NCBI GenBank assembly: GCA_025506515.1
Contig: JACCIX010000770.1
Coordinates: 1-64,000, forward strand
Reading direction: 5' to 3'
Length of the DNA stretch: 64,000 bases
Source: Flaveria trinervia
Taxonomy: Eukaryota; Streptophyta; Magnoliopsida; Asterales; Asteraceae
Below, piece after piece: positions 49,601 through 61,459 of the stretch (the stretch's first letter is position 1; each line of letters begins with the position of its first letter). Below the pieces are notes generated by a model. That model was not told where the DNA came from. It made no database searches and saw only the letters and a program-made list of their open reading frames with translations. The position numbers were made by a program, and so were the translations under genes.

Positions 49601-50899
49601 TTAATGACTCATAAGGCTCCTCTGTACAGCTTATGCAAACTAAATAAATTGGTTTCTTCACAAGAAAAACCACCTGTAAACCACAAGAATCATGATCACA
49701 TGTCATTTAAGCTGCAGGAGAGACAATAATTATATCTTTAGTGAAAACACATTTCTCACCTGGTGTTTGCCTGCCCTGACCATCTTAATCTGGTCTCCCC
49801 TGAAAAAAAAAACAATGAATAGAGCAAACAATTGGAAACTCTGATTAATATTCAGGAAGATAAGCAAATAAAAAACAAAAGATGGATGCTAATATATTAC
49901 CCATCTTCCACAAAGGAGATAATGGCTTGTAGAGTTGCAGAAAATCCTGCTAGTTTGTGCTCATCCCCATACCTGAAAGTCAACGAATAGAAAAGAAGGT
50001 TGGAGAATGTGAGTGCAACATTCTTAGTCCTAATAGAACAGATAACATACATAATTAAAAAACATAAAAGAAAATGCATACCTTGAAAAAATAGGTTTTC
50101 CAGAGTTGCTCAAAACAAAAAAGTGCTTCTTCCTTTCTCTCCAAGACACAGAAGCATCATCCTGCACTTTATTCATTATTAATTGAAACTTATTACAGAT
50201 ACGAATACTTAGGGGCATTTGTGATCAAACAGTGCCTAATTAAGATGTTATCAAAACAAAAGGCTAAAGTGAAACAAAAGGGGGCAATCTGCTTATTTAA
50301 TTTTTAATACCTAATGGCTTAACCTCAAAGCCTATACATTTACACCATTAGAAACTTCTATGGAGTATCAGAAACTAATATTTGGGAAAAACTATGTACT
50401 TTCACGCATGCTACTAGTTAGATCTTATGAATGTAGGTTAATTGTAATGATGGTATAATAACAATTACACAATCACTTCAAACTTTTAAGCTAGCAAACT
50501 AACCTCATGAACATGCCGTTTACCAGGAACCCACTGTGATTGAGCAGAATCCAACAACTCTCCATCATCACACACAGAAGAACCATTATCACGAACTACT
50601 TGAATACCATCAGCTCCAGACGCATTAGTGGCCCCAACACTAAGCATTTCGCTTGCGATTTCCTTCGAGGATCCATTGGCGATCTTTGTGACAGATTCGT
50701 GACGATCATCAGCAACAGATGGAGTTTCTATTTCTTCGTTGACTGATGTATTCAATGCGATCGAAGACAACTGGTTTTCTATGGCGTCAAGAGAGTAATC
50801 GATTGAATGGATGTTATGGTCGGTGCTAGGGTTTTGATCGGTGAATTCTTCTTCTTCTTCTTCGTCGGAGAATGATACAGAGCTTGAATCTGAAGTCAT
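46684..50899 (-). CDS. MON1: vacuolar fusion protein MON1 homologue (14 coding exons)
   Basis: SAND-family subunit of the MON1-CCZ1 complex, the guanine-nucleotide exchange factor that loads Rab7 on late endosomes and vacuoles (family knowledge). Exons: 50899-50504, 50161-50082, 49972-49901, 49799-49760, 49673-49572, 49463-49342, 48552-48420, 48346-48255, 48168-48087, 47987-47923, 47675-47376, 47277-47186, 47061-46997, 46779-46684. They sum to 1737 nt, or 578 residues. The N-terminal ~120 residues are acidic and disordered (SDEEEEEEFTD). The longin-like core begins WRERKKHFFVLSNSGKPIFS and carries GDEHKLAGFSATLQAIISF, YLVCISCTEEPYESLRGQL, MTPLLGGTD, LHPDDMLLLANFVMSSESF, SDAFFHLKDC and AFDPLADKGLAIRICN, ending SPVSW. 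All reading phases close. Intron 8 has a GC donor. The gene appears intact; the length is close to that expected for plant MON1. Confidence 0.95.
48560..49341 (-). other. MON1 intron 6, with inserted repeat-like sequence
   Basis: This is by far the longest MON1 intron (about 790 bp). 48730-49010 contains text unlike the rest of the gene, with repeated CATTATA(C/G) words and TAGGCTTYTCGACTA twice. It is probably a small transposon relic, unclassified. Confidence 0.4.
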
Positions 50900-51490
50900 G
50901 GAAGGGGTGTAATTGTAATCTGTGAAGTGGAGTGATGATGATTGAAGATGTTGGATGATAGGGTTCGAAAGTGGAATAATTAGGTTTTGTAATTGGTGGA
51001 CCTAAAGAGCATGTTGCTCCAATCATCCCAAATAAAATGGACTTCTTTTGCTTTAACAAAAGAAAAACAAAATTTTCTTTTGAACGTCCCTGATATTATT
51101 CCAAATAAATAATCCTTTTAATTAGTTATACTAATATTTCAATATAACATAAAAAGGTTTTGTGTTTAAGTCTAATGAGATTTTAAGTTGAACAAAAATA
51201 AATTTTCACATACTAGAAATTTTCTCCTTGGGGGTGGTTTTTGTTTCTGTATTCAAGTAACGAATACAATCAGGTGGGTTTGTGATCCATCAATGATCCT
51301 TTAGTTGTAATAAAAAAATTAGTTGTAAAAAAAATTTAGGTGATGACATATAGTTATAGGTATTGTTTTATTTAAATTTGTCAATGAGCTTGAATTATTG
51401 TAAATACAAGATAATAGGTGGTGTTTAGTAGTAAAATTGATATTTAGATAAATTAATCTCATTTAAACACGTTAAAAATTGGTTTAAAAG
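50900..51490. other. MON1 upstream region, no gene
   Basis: The minus-strand promoter and 5' leader of MON1 must lie here. I cannot place the start site. Confidence 0.4.
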
Positions 51491-51494
51491 ATAA

Positions 51495-51925
51495 AGTCAT
51501 TGCCCTTGAACTCGAGTCTGGCCCATCCATCTATGAGAATCATCAAATCACACAATTCAACCTTCAACAAACAACCATCGTCATTGCATATCAAGCGGAG
51601 ATTGAGAATGTCTCCAACCGTGTCATTCACTTATTACAAATATTACTACTCATTTGTTACATTTCCAGACAAAAGCACGAATTGCAAGAATGGATTAGCA
51701 ATCTTTCACTTCCACTTCGTTAGAGCAAGCTTACATGTTACCTAGTCTTAATCAAAGACAAATCTATTGTGTGTGTTCTTGCTTCTACAATGGTCAATCA
51801 AACGCTCCAAATTCATTTATTTAGTCCTCCCTATCATCGTCAATTCCTCTCAAACGATGACATTTGTTTCCGTTGTGAGGATAAGTTCCAGCCTAGGCAT
51901 CGTTGCGAAACATCCATATTTTCTT
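51495..51925 (+). pseudogene. Ty3/gypsy gag relic
   Basis: One frame reads ELESGPSIYENHQITQF, later QKHELQEWISNLSLPL, a stop, and then PYHRQFLSNDDICFRC with EDKFQPRHRC. The last part matches the zinc-knuckle wording C-X2-C-DKF-P-x-HRC of plant Ty3/gypsy gag. Stops interrupt it and no pol follows, so it is a small fragment. Confidence 0.4.
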
Positions 51926-52853
51926 TTTGAACCATCCTCAACGCCTCAAACCCACCCCCACCCCCTTCTCCCGGGCTTAGTTTAAATTTTCAAGCAATGG
52001 GCTATGAGGACACTCCCTTTTTAGAGGACAACTACCTTGACCCGATTCATAAGAACCCAATAAAACCCAACGAAAGGTTGCAAGCCACGTGTAGTGTATA
52101 TATGATTTCCGGAAATAACGTTATTTTCATTTTGTGCAAGATATGTGACAATTAACATGCTACTTAGGTCTAACATATTTACCATCGTTATCCCATGATT
52201 CCCAATGACTCTTTAATTCCTTATCTTTATATCGTGTTTCCCTTCATATGTTTGTAAGCGGTTTCAAAGATTTGAATTAATCTTTATATCATGTTTCCCC
52301 TTCGTATGTTTTGTAAGCTTTTTCAAAGACTGTTATCTTTGACTAGAAAATAAAGAAAATTGTTGCAAAGTTTACAGCTTTGAAGATTGCCGAGAAAATT
52401 CATTTCTGCAGAAAGTCCCATAATTTTTTATTCAATTTAGTTGTTTGACAACATGTAACCTTCACAAGTCACAACAGTAGATATTATTTGCTAATCTGAC
52501 CCGGATCCGATTACAAAATAACAAGAATACTTTCAAACGCCCAAAAGTCGACCCATCATCGCCAATAAGGCAATAATGCTTCATCAGTTCATCCTCTTGA
52601 AACAAAACAAAACAGAACTAAAACAACAAATAATTCATCGAAATTAACTTCCATTTCATATCAAATTCCGTAATTTACACCGAATCACTACCAATTCGCC
52701 CCCAATCGGCACTCAAGAAATGAACGATTAACAAATTAGGGCACAAAACAGCAGTTACTACATCGATCAACAATCAATCCGAACAAAAACGCAAATTGAT
52801 CCATCGATCGAAATCCACAAATGTTCATCAAAGTAACGATAAATCTGCAAGTG

Positions 52854-53333
52854 TCAATCTTCAAACCCTATTTTCTCCCAAACTGCATCTCTAACTCTAC
52901 TCAGATCTCTCCCTTTCAACGTCCTCCCGATTCCTTCATGAACAGAAAACGACGCCATTCTCGTTCTCGCTAAAAACTCATGCGGCGGAATCCGATCTTC
53001 ACCGGAGTTATAATCATCGTCGTAATCATCATCATCGCTATCTCTTTTCCGATTCTCCGTGTAATCCTCTTTCAGTATCTTCGACCAATCAGGAACACTC
53101 ACCGGAAGCGACGCCGGAGTTTCTCTAACGTGCGCTCGCTTCGCCGCTGCAGACGACGATCGCTTCGAGATCCGTGGTGTCGGCACCGGCTTACGCAGCT
53201 CCGGCGACACGGTGACGTTCCAGACGTCTGATTCGTCGAGCTCGAACATTGAATCGGATCCGACGGAGGCGTCGGTGTCGCCGGAGAAGAAGCGGTGCGG
53301 TGGTCTGATGTAATAGGTGTTTGATGCAGCCAT
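52854..53333 (-). CDS. S40 / DUF584 senescence regulator family protein
   Basis: A single-exon frame of 159 residues. MAASNTYYIRPPHRFFSGD at the start, DVWN at about 35-40, LPVSVPDWSKIL at about 74-86, an Asp-rich stretch (DSDDDDYDDDYNSGED), RIPPHEFLARTRMASFSVHEG and GRTLKGRDLSRVRDAVWEKIGFED at the C-terminus are the full set of S40-family signatures. These proteins are small, mostly nuclear and associated with leaf senescence in plants; the biochemical role is unknown. The ATG at 53333 is chosen because the frame upstream of it has no ATG and no family resemblance. Intact, high GC, no repeats. Confidence 0.93.
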   Translation of the reverse strand: MAASNTYYIRPPHRFFSGDTDASVGSDSMFELDESDVWNVTVSPELRKPVPTPRISKRSSSAAAKRAHVRETPASLPVSVPDWSKILKEDYTENRKRDSDDDDYDDDYNSGEDRIPPHEFLARTRMASFSVHEGIGRTLKGRDLSRVRDAVWEKIGFED

Positions 53334-53439
53334 TACGATTGATTGAAGATGATCAGTGATTGAATGATTTGTGATTTCTCTGAAATTTGTTCGATTGTTG
53401 TGCAATCGTTGATGAAACAGATGATTTGTTTACTCTGTT

Positions 53440-53445
53440 TTTATA
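53440..53445 (-). promoter_or_regulatory. TATA box of the S40 gene
   Basis: The minus strand has TTATAAAAAC about 107 bp upstream of the ATG, implying a leader of roughly 70-80 nt. Confidence 0.5.
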
Positions 53446-53459
53446 AGGTGTTTGATGGA

Positions 53460-56400
53460 TAAGGTTGATTTCTCTCTCATGTAAACTTCAACTATTTTTT
53501 AGACTTTTTTTCGAGGAAGACGACAAAGTGTTATTGGAACGCGGTATTATTTCAGGGAGTAATTTCGACATCATGTTAGAAAAATGAGATAATTAAACGA
53601 GAATGGCTAAATGTACACATTCGATGAATATTCCCCTTCTTGTATTACTTTTTCTTTTGATTACGTGTCACTGATTTATTCGATCTTTTAATTACTTATT
53701 TGAGGCTCTAAGTTGATGCATCATTTGAAGAGAAACTCGCTAAATTTATGAGAAAACTCAGCTCACTAACATTATTTTTTGTTACATGTAATAATTCAAC
53801 AAAATACATTTTTTAACAAAGTATTAAGTTATCATTTCAACCACTTAAACTAAGAATTATTGGTTATGTGTTAAATTATTAATGGTAGAATTTACCATCA
53901 AATGTGTGAAACCGCATATTTTACAACAATCTAATATGTTCGGTGCATCTATTTCTTACGCTCATAAATTCACTTTTAAACCTAGTCGTTTTTAAAACAC
54001 TCAAATTAAATGTGTTGTTGATAAATTCATGTTGTTTCCCATGTAATATCCTGCTAAGTGCATTGCAATCTAAACTTGAAAAGGTAATTGGCGGTAAATA
54101 CCGACACTCTTGTTTAGGTAAAGAATTCAAGTTCTTATTCGAGTTTTCTTCCTTAGACTATCTATCTAGCTTTAACCATGTTTACATTTTGTTACAGGTT
54201 AACAGGGTGTTGGTTGAGACCTAAGAGTTACCACATTACTGGGCACCCTGATTAGAAAAAAAAACAAAAAGAAAAAAAAAAGAAAAACAAAAAAAGAGAG
54301 AAAAATATGTTTTGGGATTTGTCTAGAACACTATGTCGTGGCGTAATTTGATTGGTGAAGTGGTCCCCAAGGATTTGTTACCTTAACGTATCCAAACTAC
54401 GCATACGTATAACACGTGTAATACTCGCTAGCAAAATTTGAAATCATCGATAGAGTGCAATAGAGATTGTTTACAGAAATGAAGTTTGTCGCGACTCGAG
54501 GGTGCGTGGGGGGATTAACTAGGGTTGAGTGTATGGAATAATACTGTGGTCTCCTTTTGGTTCATTACAATAATATAAGAGGACGCGTGTCGGTTGGTTA
54601 ATAGTGCCAAGTGGAAGCGTAAGATGGGTTAGCTTTGCATAAGGCACGTGAAGTAAGGATTGCTTGTGAGTTGTTACAGACTGACAGTTGGCCTTTCTTG
54701 TTGCTGTTTCTCAAATGCGCCACAACATCATCCTGATCCTTTCTTACTTCTTTTTTTATTTTTTGTTTTTATCTTTCATATTTGTTATCAATAAACCCCT
54801 CAAACAAAATTTTTTTATTGTGTTGTGTGCGTCACGTAAATAAGATGAGCGGAGTAAAAATGACGTGTTACGAGGCTTTTGTCTATCAAGTGAGTGAATT
54901 ATTGCTATTCTTTTAAATAAAATAATGACCGTGATCATGGTCATATTCTTTCATCACGCTGTAATCATGCATGATGTGTCATGATAGGCGGGGTGCGAGC
55001 GGGCACAACTAGGGATAGTTAAACCCTGGTCAAGCTCCATAACGCACAGCCTGGGAAAAAAGCTCATCAACTGGCCGCCTATTGACACCGCCGCCTATTT
55101 GTTTTCTTGAGTAATTTTTACCATGTCAAAATTATTTTTATGTAACTAGTCAATGGCTGCAGTAAAAAGTGTTGATGATTGCCTTTACAAATGTAATGTT
55201 GATTCAAATACTTTGATGTGGGTGTGACCCTAGAGTTGAAACCAATCCGAAGTGGAATGCAGATTGAAGTTTATCCAGATATTTGAATAATTTATTTAAT
55301 TTAATTATTATTTTTATTCATTTAGTATATCTTTTTTTTAGTTTGTCATATCTGTAACTTGTTAGGATCCAATATATATTAGGTTTGTTTTCATTTGTCA
55401 GGAGTTTTTATTGATTGAATTCTAATTAAAAAACTTGTATTTTAAGAACTTTTAGGTTAAAAGTTCGATTTATCGTCTTTGATTATCTATTGTTCTTGAG
55501 TCATTTGATTGCTTCCGATTCTAAATCATACTTATAAGAATAAGACTAAGAAGTTAGATTAATATAAGAAAAATAAGATCGTTAGAAAAACAAAATTTGT
55601 CAACAATGGCAAAATAAAACCTTTAAAGAGTTGGTTACGTGTTTGTATAACCGCTTGTTTATTGTAACATACATAGGTTGTATGTACATATATAATTTAT
55701 GATTATCATATATCTATCTTTAATAATATTGGACGACCCCCTAATATATATAATATATACCATTGTCGGAGCATTGCATGTGTTATACAATAGAAGCTTG
55801 CAACAAAGGTATTTTCGGAAGAAGCTCGATTGGCAATGATGGATGGCACCAACGTATGTCTCCTACTTATGCATTAAGAATCTTTAAGAGTCCTTTAATT
55901 ATTATATTTTACTTGTTTCTCTCTTTGATTGTGCATTAAATAAAGTTATTTTAATAACAACAATGCAAAAACGATATTGTAACTCGTATGATTATAAATG
56001 TAGAATCTACGAAATATTACATACATTTGTATTTATAAATCGCTAATATTCTTTTCTTAAGACTTAAGACACTAAACTTACGGGAAATTATTGAATGTTT
56101 AATGGTGCCATTAATGCCCATCTTGAATTGCTACGTCTTATTTGTTCATTACATAATACTTTTCAAGATGCTAACTCCATTTTTTATTTCTTATTTCTTT
56201 ATAATAAATCATTATTTAGTGGTTTATTCGACCCCATTCATTTAGTGGAGACATAATCTTACAAGGAAAAAGCAACCATTACACATAATGACTCCATCCT
56301 TTTATATAGACATCAACTACATCATTTTATTTATTTAAATACAAATTGTGAATTATACTTTATATCATCACGATTTATACTGAAAAATGACGCATAAAAT

Positions 56401-56690
56401 ATAAAAGTAGCAATAGACAATGCAACATGTATTTTAATACCGTTGCTAGGGGCCTAGGGCTTTGTTAATCGTTTTCTTTAGAAACAATAGTATAAAAATT
56501 GACATAAAATGATAAAATGTTTTAATTTTGAAATTGGAGTAAAGGTAAATAGTTAAATACAAGCCTTTTATTTTAAATTTCTTAACATTCTATAATTTGA
56601 TGAGATTTTATAAAAATGTAAAGTAATATAAAGCCACCGACTTGATTTCTAGATAAATAGTATTAATTGTAACACTGTACACAAATATAG
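53460..56690. other. S40 upstream and gene-free region
   Basis: Contains an A-rich run (54255-54305) and unique-looking AT-rich sequence. The 93-codon frame at 53943-54224 shows no family resemblance. No gene supported. Confidence 0.4.
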
Positions 56691-56810
56691 CGTTAGGTTA
56701 ATTGGATAAAGTTTCTTCCCTTTTTATTGAAGCATGCAGGTTCGAATCCGAATTGGATAAAGCTTCCTCGCTTTTTATTGAAGCATGCAGGTTCGAATCC
56801 TGTTTTTTAC
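56690..56810 (+). repeat. tandemly duplicated tRNA-like (Pol III box) sequence
   Basis: Two units (56700-56750 and 56751-56802) of AATTGGATAAAG..TTC, CTTTTTATTGAAGCATGCAG and GGTTCGAATCC. GGTTCGAATCC is a perfect Pol III B box (T-arm), GCGTTAGGTTAATTGG at the front resembles an A box, and TTTTTT (56804-56809) could terminate. It cannot fold as a full tRNA, so it is a tRNA relic or SINE head. Confidence 0.55.
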
Positions 56811-59635
56811 GATCTTTTTCTTTTGGATTTTTTGATTGGTTTTTCTTATAAATTTTGGTTATAATTTCTTCACTTATTAGTTTCTTTTCTTAGTTACTAA
56901 ATCGTAACGGGCAATACATAATACCGATATATATTTATGTTTTTTGACTTCGAACTATTGACGCCGTAAGTTCATACGTTTATTTACGTACTTTAGCACA
57001 TTAATATTATCGCAATGCGCATACCAAATTTGCATGTCGATTGATTGAAAAAAATTATATATCAAAGTTTTGACCTTATATTAATGTATTCGTACAACAC
57101 GTGAATTTACGTAGGGATATTGTTTTTGAATACAAAAATCAAAAAAGTTGATTGTTCCACGTTGATTGCGCCTTAGCGAGTGAGTTTACGTAAAGTTTAT
57201 TCTTAATTTACAAATAATAAAAAACATTGATTTTTCACAATTTAAGACGTTGTAACATGTGGTTCGTATACTATTCTATAAGAAAACATGACGTTTAGCT
57301 TTATTATGGTTTGATAACAAAAAAAAATATTTTTCGCTCCCTTCACTATGCAAATTTACAACAACATTTCAACATTATTTTTTATATGGATTTATGTCTT
57401 CGTTACAACACGCAGATAATAAAAACTCTTTTCTCTTTTTATGTGCAAATTCTTTTCATAGGTTATACATACATGACACAACACAGTATGAGATAGTTTA
57501 AAATATGTTATTAGTTATTTATCCTATTATTTTCAATTATTGTGTAGTGATATGCTTTCAAGGAAGTATTATAAAAATATAGAAAGTATGGTTTCTTTAG
57601 CTGGATTTTGGTTAGACAATAAAATTGCATTGACATTGAATTATTGATCTGATTTGAATGAGATCTGATGACGTACAAACGAAGAGAGAGGATGTCTTCC
57701 CATTAAAAAGAAATCAATCCCATCTTAAGGACTATTATAATTTTAAGTTTTTGATAGTATATGTACAAAAGTTTTAAACTTATGTTTTTAAAGTAAAATA
57801 ATTGTAATTCAGAGAACATAGATGCATGTTTTGAATAATGTTAGAAATCTAATTAAGAATACATATCCAGCGTGTGTTATAATATATGATATATATCGTC
57901 TCATATAATATTACGAGATATGTCGACATTTATCATTTAACATAGAAAAGTAAAAGATGTTAGCACTTTTAGCGTAGTTCCTTTGCTTTTATCTTTCGAA
58001 TTTTTGTGAGATTGTTAATTCTTGTGGGTCACGGTCACATATTTATATTGCTAACGTAGAACATTGTGTATTAAATTGTTTAAATAAATAAAATATTAAA
58101 TAAGTAATAATTATTTATGAATTATAAAACAATGCTTAAGATAAATATGATTATAGTTACGTATAAAGTTTTAAGATTTTGTTTTATAAAAATTTATCTT
58201 TTTTGTAAAAGTCTTGTTTATTTATAACTCTGGTTTTTGTTTATTTATAACTCTGGTTTGTAATAATTCTGGTTGTTTAAATAAACTATTTTTTAAGGTT
58301 TAGTGTTTTAGAAAAATTTATATAAAAAATTTATTTTCTATTATTTCTATTTTAATAAAATGATGGGATTTTAATTTTCCTTAATAAAATCACATTGATA
58401 CGATGATAATCCAATTACCATCTTTTAATAAGTGACTTAATTTTAAGTGAAATACGTAACCTCTTTTTAGTTGATGCTAAGTTTTATTTTCATCATACAA
58501 CATAACCAGTAATACAAGGGTTGCTGTTATGGATCAAATTTTTACATAGAGTAAGTTTATTTTACAAAAGTTATGTCATAAGCATCAAATATTGATGCAA
58601 TGTGGTATAATAAGTAATAGAATTTATCTGGATGAAAATCCAATATTAAATTATAAAATTATGAACTTTTAACAAAAAAAAAAAGAGATGTGAATTAGAC
58701 CAAGAATGATAATTTGAGTGAATAGCTACTTAGCAATGGTTTTAAATGATCAAATCACCATGAACTATTTTAAAACCCAATATATTGGTTGTTAATAGAA
58801 AAGACAGGTGAATAGAAAATGAGTAAAGCTCAAATTCAAGTGTCAGAATAATTAAATAAATAAATGTTAATAGTTAGATTTTGTATAAATACAGTTAAAC
58901 CAGAAAACAATTTTTCATGTGGACAATGGTGTCATTAGATATAGAATACGAGAAATATGGAGAAGAAAAGGAGAAACATATTTCCTCAGTCTTGTGGTAT
59001 GATACGGCAACTGTTAAAAGGTATGGTGAAACTATCCGTTTAGTATCTTCTTCACCCAACCATCGGTCACTTTATTTCAAGTTGAACTCGAAGCAGCACA
59101 TTTATAGAATTCGGGTCGAACATTAGGTGTTCAAGCATATTTTAGCTCCAAATCCGAAGGCAAATACACATAGGCTTCTCTAATTGAGATACAACAAATT
59201 GTTAATTTTAAGTAAATATATATTTAGATTCCCCAAATCTTTAACGTGTGTGACCGTTTTGATAGTTTGACTTTGTATTTAGGCTTCATGTGCATATTTT
59301 GCACGTATAGCATGCTAATTGTAGTTGAATATGCTAGATAGTATATGTTATATAGTTAAACAAATTAACAAGTGATTATGGCATTGAAGATTATGATGTT
59401 CACAAGAAAAGACATTAAGAACTTTGATATGTGATCGTCACAAGGGTAATTTGATGACTTTATCTTTACTATATGAAATTTAAAACTTAGACTTTCACGA
59501 GTTACTAATAAGTTGGAGAAGGAATCTCACACTAGGCAAAGAAAGATTATGACCTTCACAAATTGTACTCGCAAACTCCAAGTTATAAGTTGACATTAAG
59601 AACTTTGATGTGATCCTCACAAGGATGTATAATTA
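56810..59635. other. gene-free region
   Basis: AT-rich. 58040-58150 is an inverted relative of Helitron family B. 58214-58262 has a short duplication (TTGTTTATTTATAACTCTGG twice). The frame at 58917-59126 (69 codons, charged, LDIEYEKYGEEKEKH) is unrecognised. 59395-59625 contains related CTTTGATRTGATC.TCACAAGG words twice. Confidence 0.4.
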
Positions 59636-60077
59636 GGGGCTGTTTGATTTTGGCTGACTGGCTCGTCACCCGATCAACATGTTTGATATGACTATGTTGT
59701 GTTATGACCGGGTCTGTGGGTGCTGACCCAAACCCTAAATTAAAACTTGCTCACCTAGAAAAGGGGCGCTGCCCCTCAGCCAAACCCCACCGCGCGACCC
59801 CCTCGGCCAAACCTCCACCCGTCGACAACAGCAATTGGTGGTGGTGGTGGTGGTTGAGATGAGTTTGGTGATGTTGGAGTGATAAATTTGGGGATTTGAA
59901 GAAAGTTCAATGAATAGAATTGGGGAATTGAAAATGTGATTTTGTGATTTTATCATTCAGCAGTCAGATAATACCAACAACCAAGTTTCAGTTAGATATA
60001 GATTCAGTCATAACTTCTAACTATATCAACTTCTGACTCAATTAGACATTACTAAGTAAGTTGTATCAAACAGTCCC
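59636..60077. mobile_element. Tourist/PIF-Harbinger-like MITE, copy 2
   Basis: Flanked by TTA on both sides (59633-59635 and 60078-60080). Ends GGGGCTGTTTGATTTTGGC and GTATCAAACAGTCCC. Shares AAGTTTCAG, AACTTCTAACT and ACTTCTGACTCA with the copy at 12671-13105. The core is GGC/GGT-rich. Confidence 0.85.
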
Positions 60078-60259
60078 TTAGTTTATAGTAAAAATAAACG
60101 GGTAACAAACTAACAATTCCATGTTTAAGTAATGTGTAACGCACAATTTAATTTTCAAGTCTTGTGTCTAAGTTATGTAATGAGCTTTAAGGTTTGAATA
60201 TGTAGAGTAACTCATTTATACTAGTTTAATGAATACTTATGGTAAATTTTGAATATGAG

Positions 60260-60370
60260 AATATTTAATAAGTAGCTATAGTAAACTCGTATATTACATG
60301 AGTTGAATGAATAAAATATTAAATAAATTAAAATGTTATTAATTATAAAATGATATTTTAAAATAACATA
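60260..60370 (-). mobile_element. Helitron-like 3' terminus (family B, inverted copy)
   Basis: The reverse complement reads TTTTATAATTAATAAC..TAATATTTTATTCATTCAACTCATGTAATATACGAG, homologous to the 16430-16526 terminus, with a decayed hairpin. Confidence 0.35.
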
Positions 60371-60748
60371 CAATTAAAATTACATTCGAGTAAGCATTAT
60401 AAGTGATAGAAAAAGATATTAATTTTCTAATTTTATTTTGTATTTTCAAAAAACAAATTAAACATTTTTCTTCAAAACAAACCATTTTAAAAATTATCAT
60501 TTTCAAATATTTCCTTACTATAGCTTCCAATTTTGTTTATTTTATATTTTTAAAGTTTTTACTTTTTAAAGCCACTAATTTTTACTTTTAAATATTTCCT
60601 CTGAAATAACATTAATAAAAAGATTCCTTGCTTAGTTTATGAAAATAAATTTTTTAATGTAAAACACCTAAACAAAATTATTAGTTTATGAAAATAAATT
60701 TATTAATGTAAAACACCTAAACAAAATTATTAGTCATTACATTTTATT

Positions 60749-61452
60749 GTCCTGTTTGTTTGTTCTTTATTAATAAAAGAATCATACATTTGTTTTATTT
60801 GTTAGTTATAAAAAACGAAACAATGAAATGTAAAAATAGTTATGATGTTGATGGCGAGCGGGGGTGGTGGCAGGGGGTGGTTTCCGGCGGTGGTTTCCGA
60901 CGGCTGTTGTGGCCGGAGGTGGTTTACGGAGGCAGCGGTGGCCTTCGGTAGTTTCTTGCGGTGGTGGTTCCCAGTGGTGGTGGTGGCCTTCGGAGGTGGT
61001 TCCCGGTGGCGGTGGTGGCCTTCGATGGTTTCCTGCGACGACGGCGGTGGCCGACGGTCGTTTTCGACGTCGGCCGTGGCCGATGTTGGTGGCCTTCGGT
61101 GGTTCTGGCGGCGGCGGCGCTGGCCAGTGGTAGTTTCCGGTGGTGGCGGTGGCGTTGGTCGGTGGTAGTTTCCAGCGGCGGCCATGGCCGGTGGTGGTGG
61201 CCTTCAATGGTTTCCAGTAGCGACGGCGGTGCCCGGCGATGGTGTTCCCTAGGTAGTGGTGCCCGGCCGCGGTGGTGGGCATTGGTGGTTGTTGGTGACG
61301 AGCGATCTTGGTGGTTGTTATGGCGGGTGATGTTGGTGACTAATGATAGAAAAATATATGGTATGAAAAAAAAGGAGCGGGTGAAATAAATGTGAGGAAA
61401 TGAAATCAACTACGTAATGATTCATTATATTACCTCTACCAACCAAACATGT
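60749..61452. mobile_element. MITE-like element with GGT-rich minisatellite core
   Basis: Outer parts are inverted repeats: TGTTTGTTTGTTC..TAATAAAAGAATCAT on the left matches the reverse complement of the right end (TGTTTGGTTGGTA..TAATATAATGAATCAT). TTTTATT flanks both sides (60742-60748 and 61453-61459), a 7-bp TSD candidate. The core (about 60855-61310) is a GC-rich degenerate repeat. No transposase. Confidence 0.65.
60855..61310. repeat. GC-rich GGTGGTTTCC minisatellite
   Basis: Degenerate tandem units of about 30 nt built from GGTGGTTYCCGGTGG, CGGTGGTGGCC and TTCGG. All six frames stay open through it and give Pro/His/Arg- or Gly/Trp-rich text; these are composition artefacts, not proteins. 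Confidence 0.85.
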
Positions 61453-61459
61453 TTTTATT

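Noticed and set aside
53334..53405. N-terminal extension of the S40 protein
   Set aside because: The upstream start is TTG; the first ATG is at 53333 and fits the family.
56690..56810. Functional tRNA gene
   Set aside because: Only T-arm and weak A-box wording is present; there is no acceptor stem or anticodon arm.
60802..61409. Long Pro/His/Arg-rich and Gly/Trp-rich frames on both strands
   Set aside because: Open in all frames because of the GGT-rich minisatellite; no real protein.
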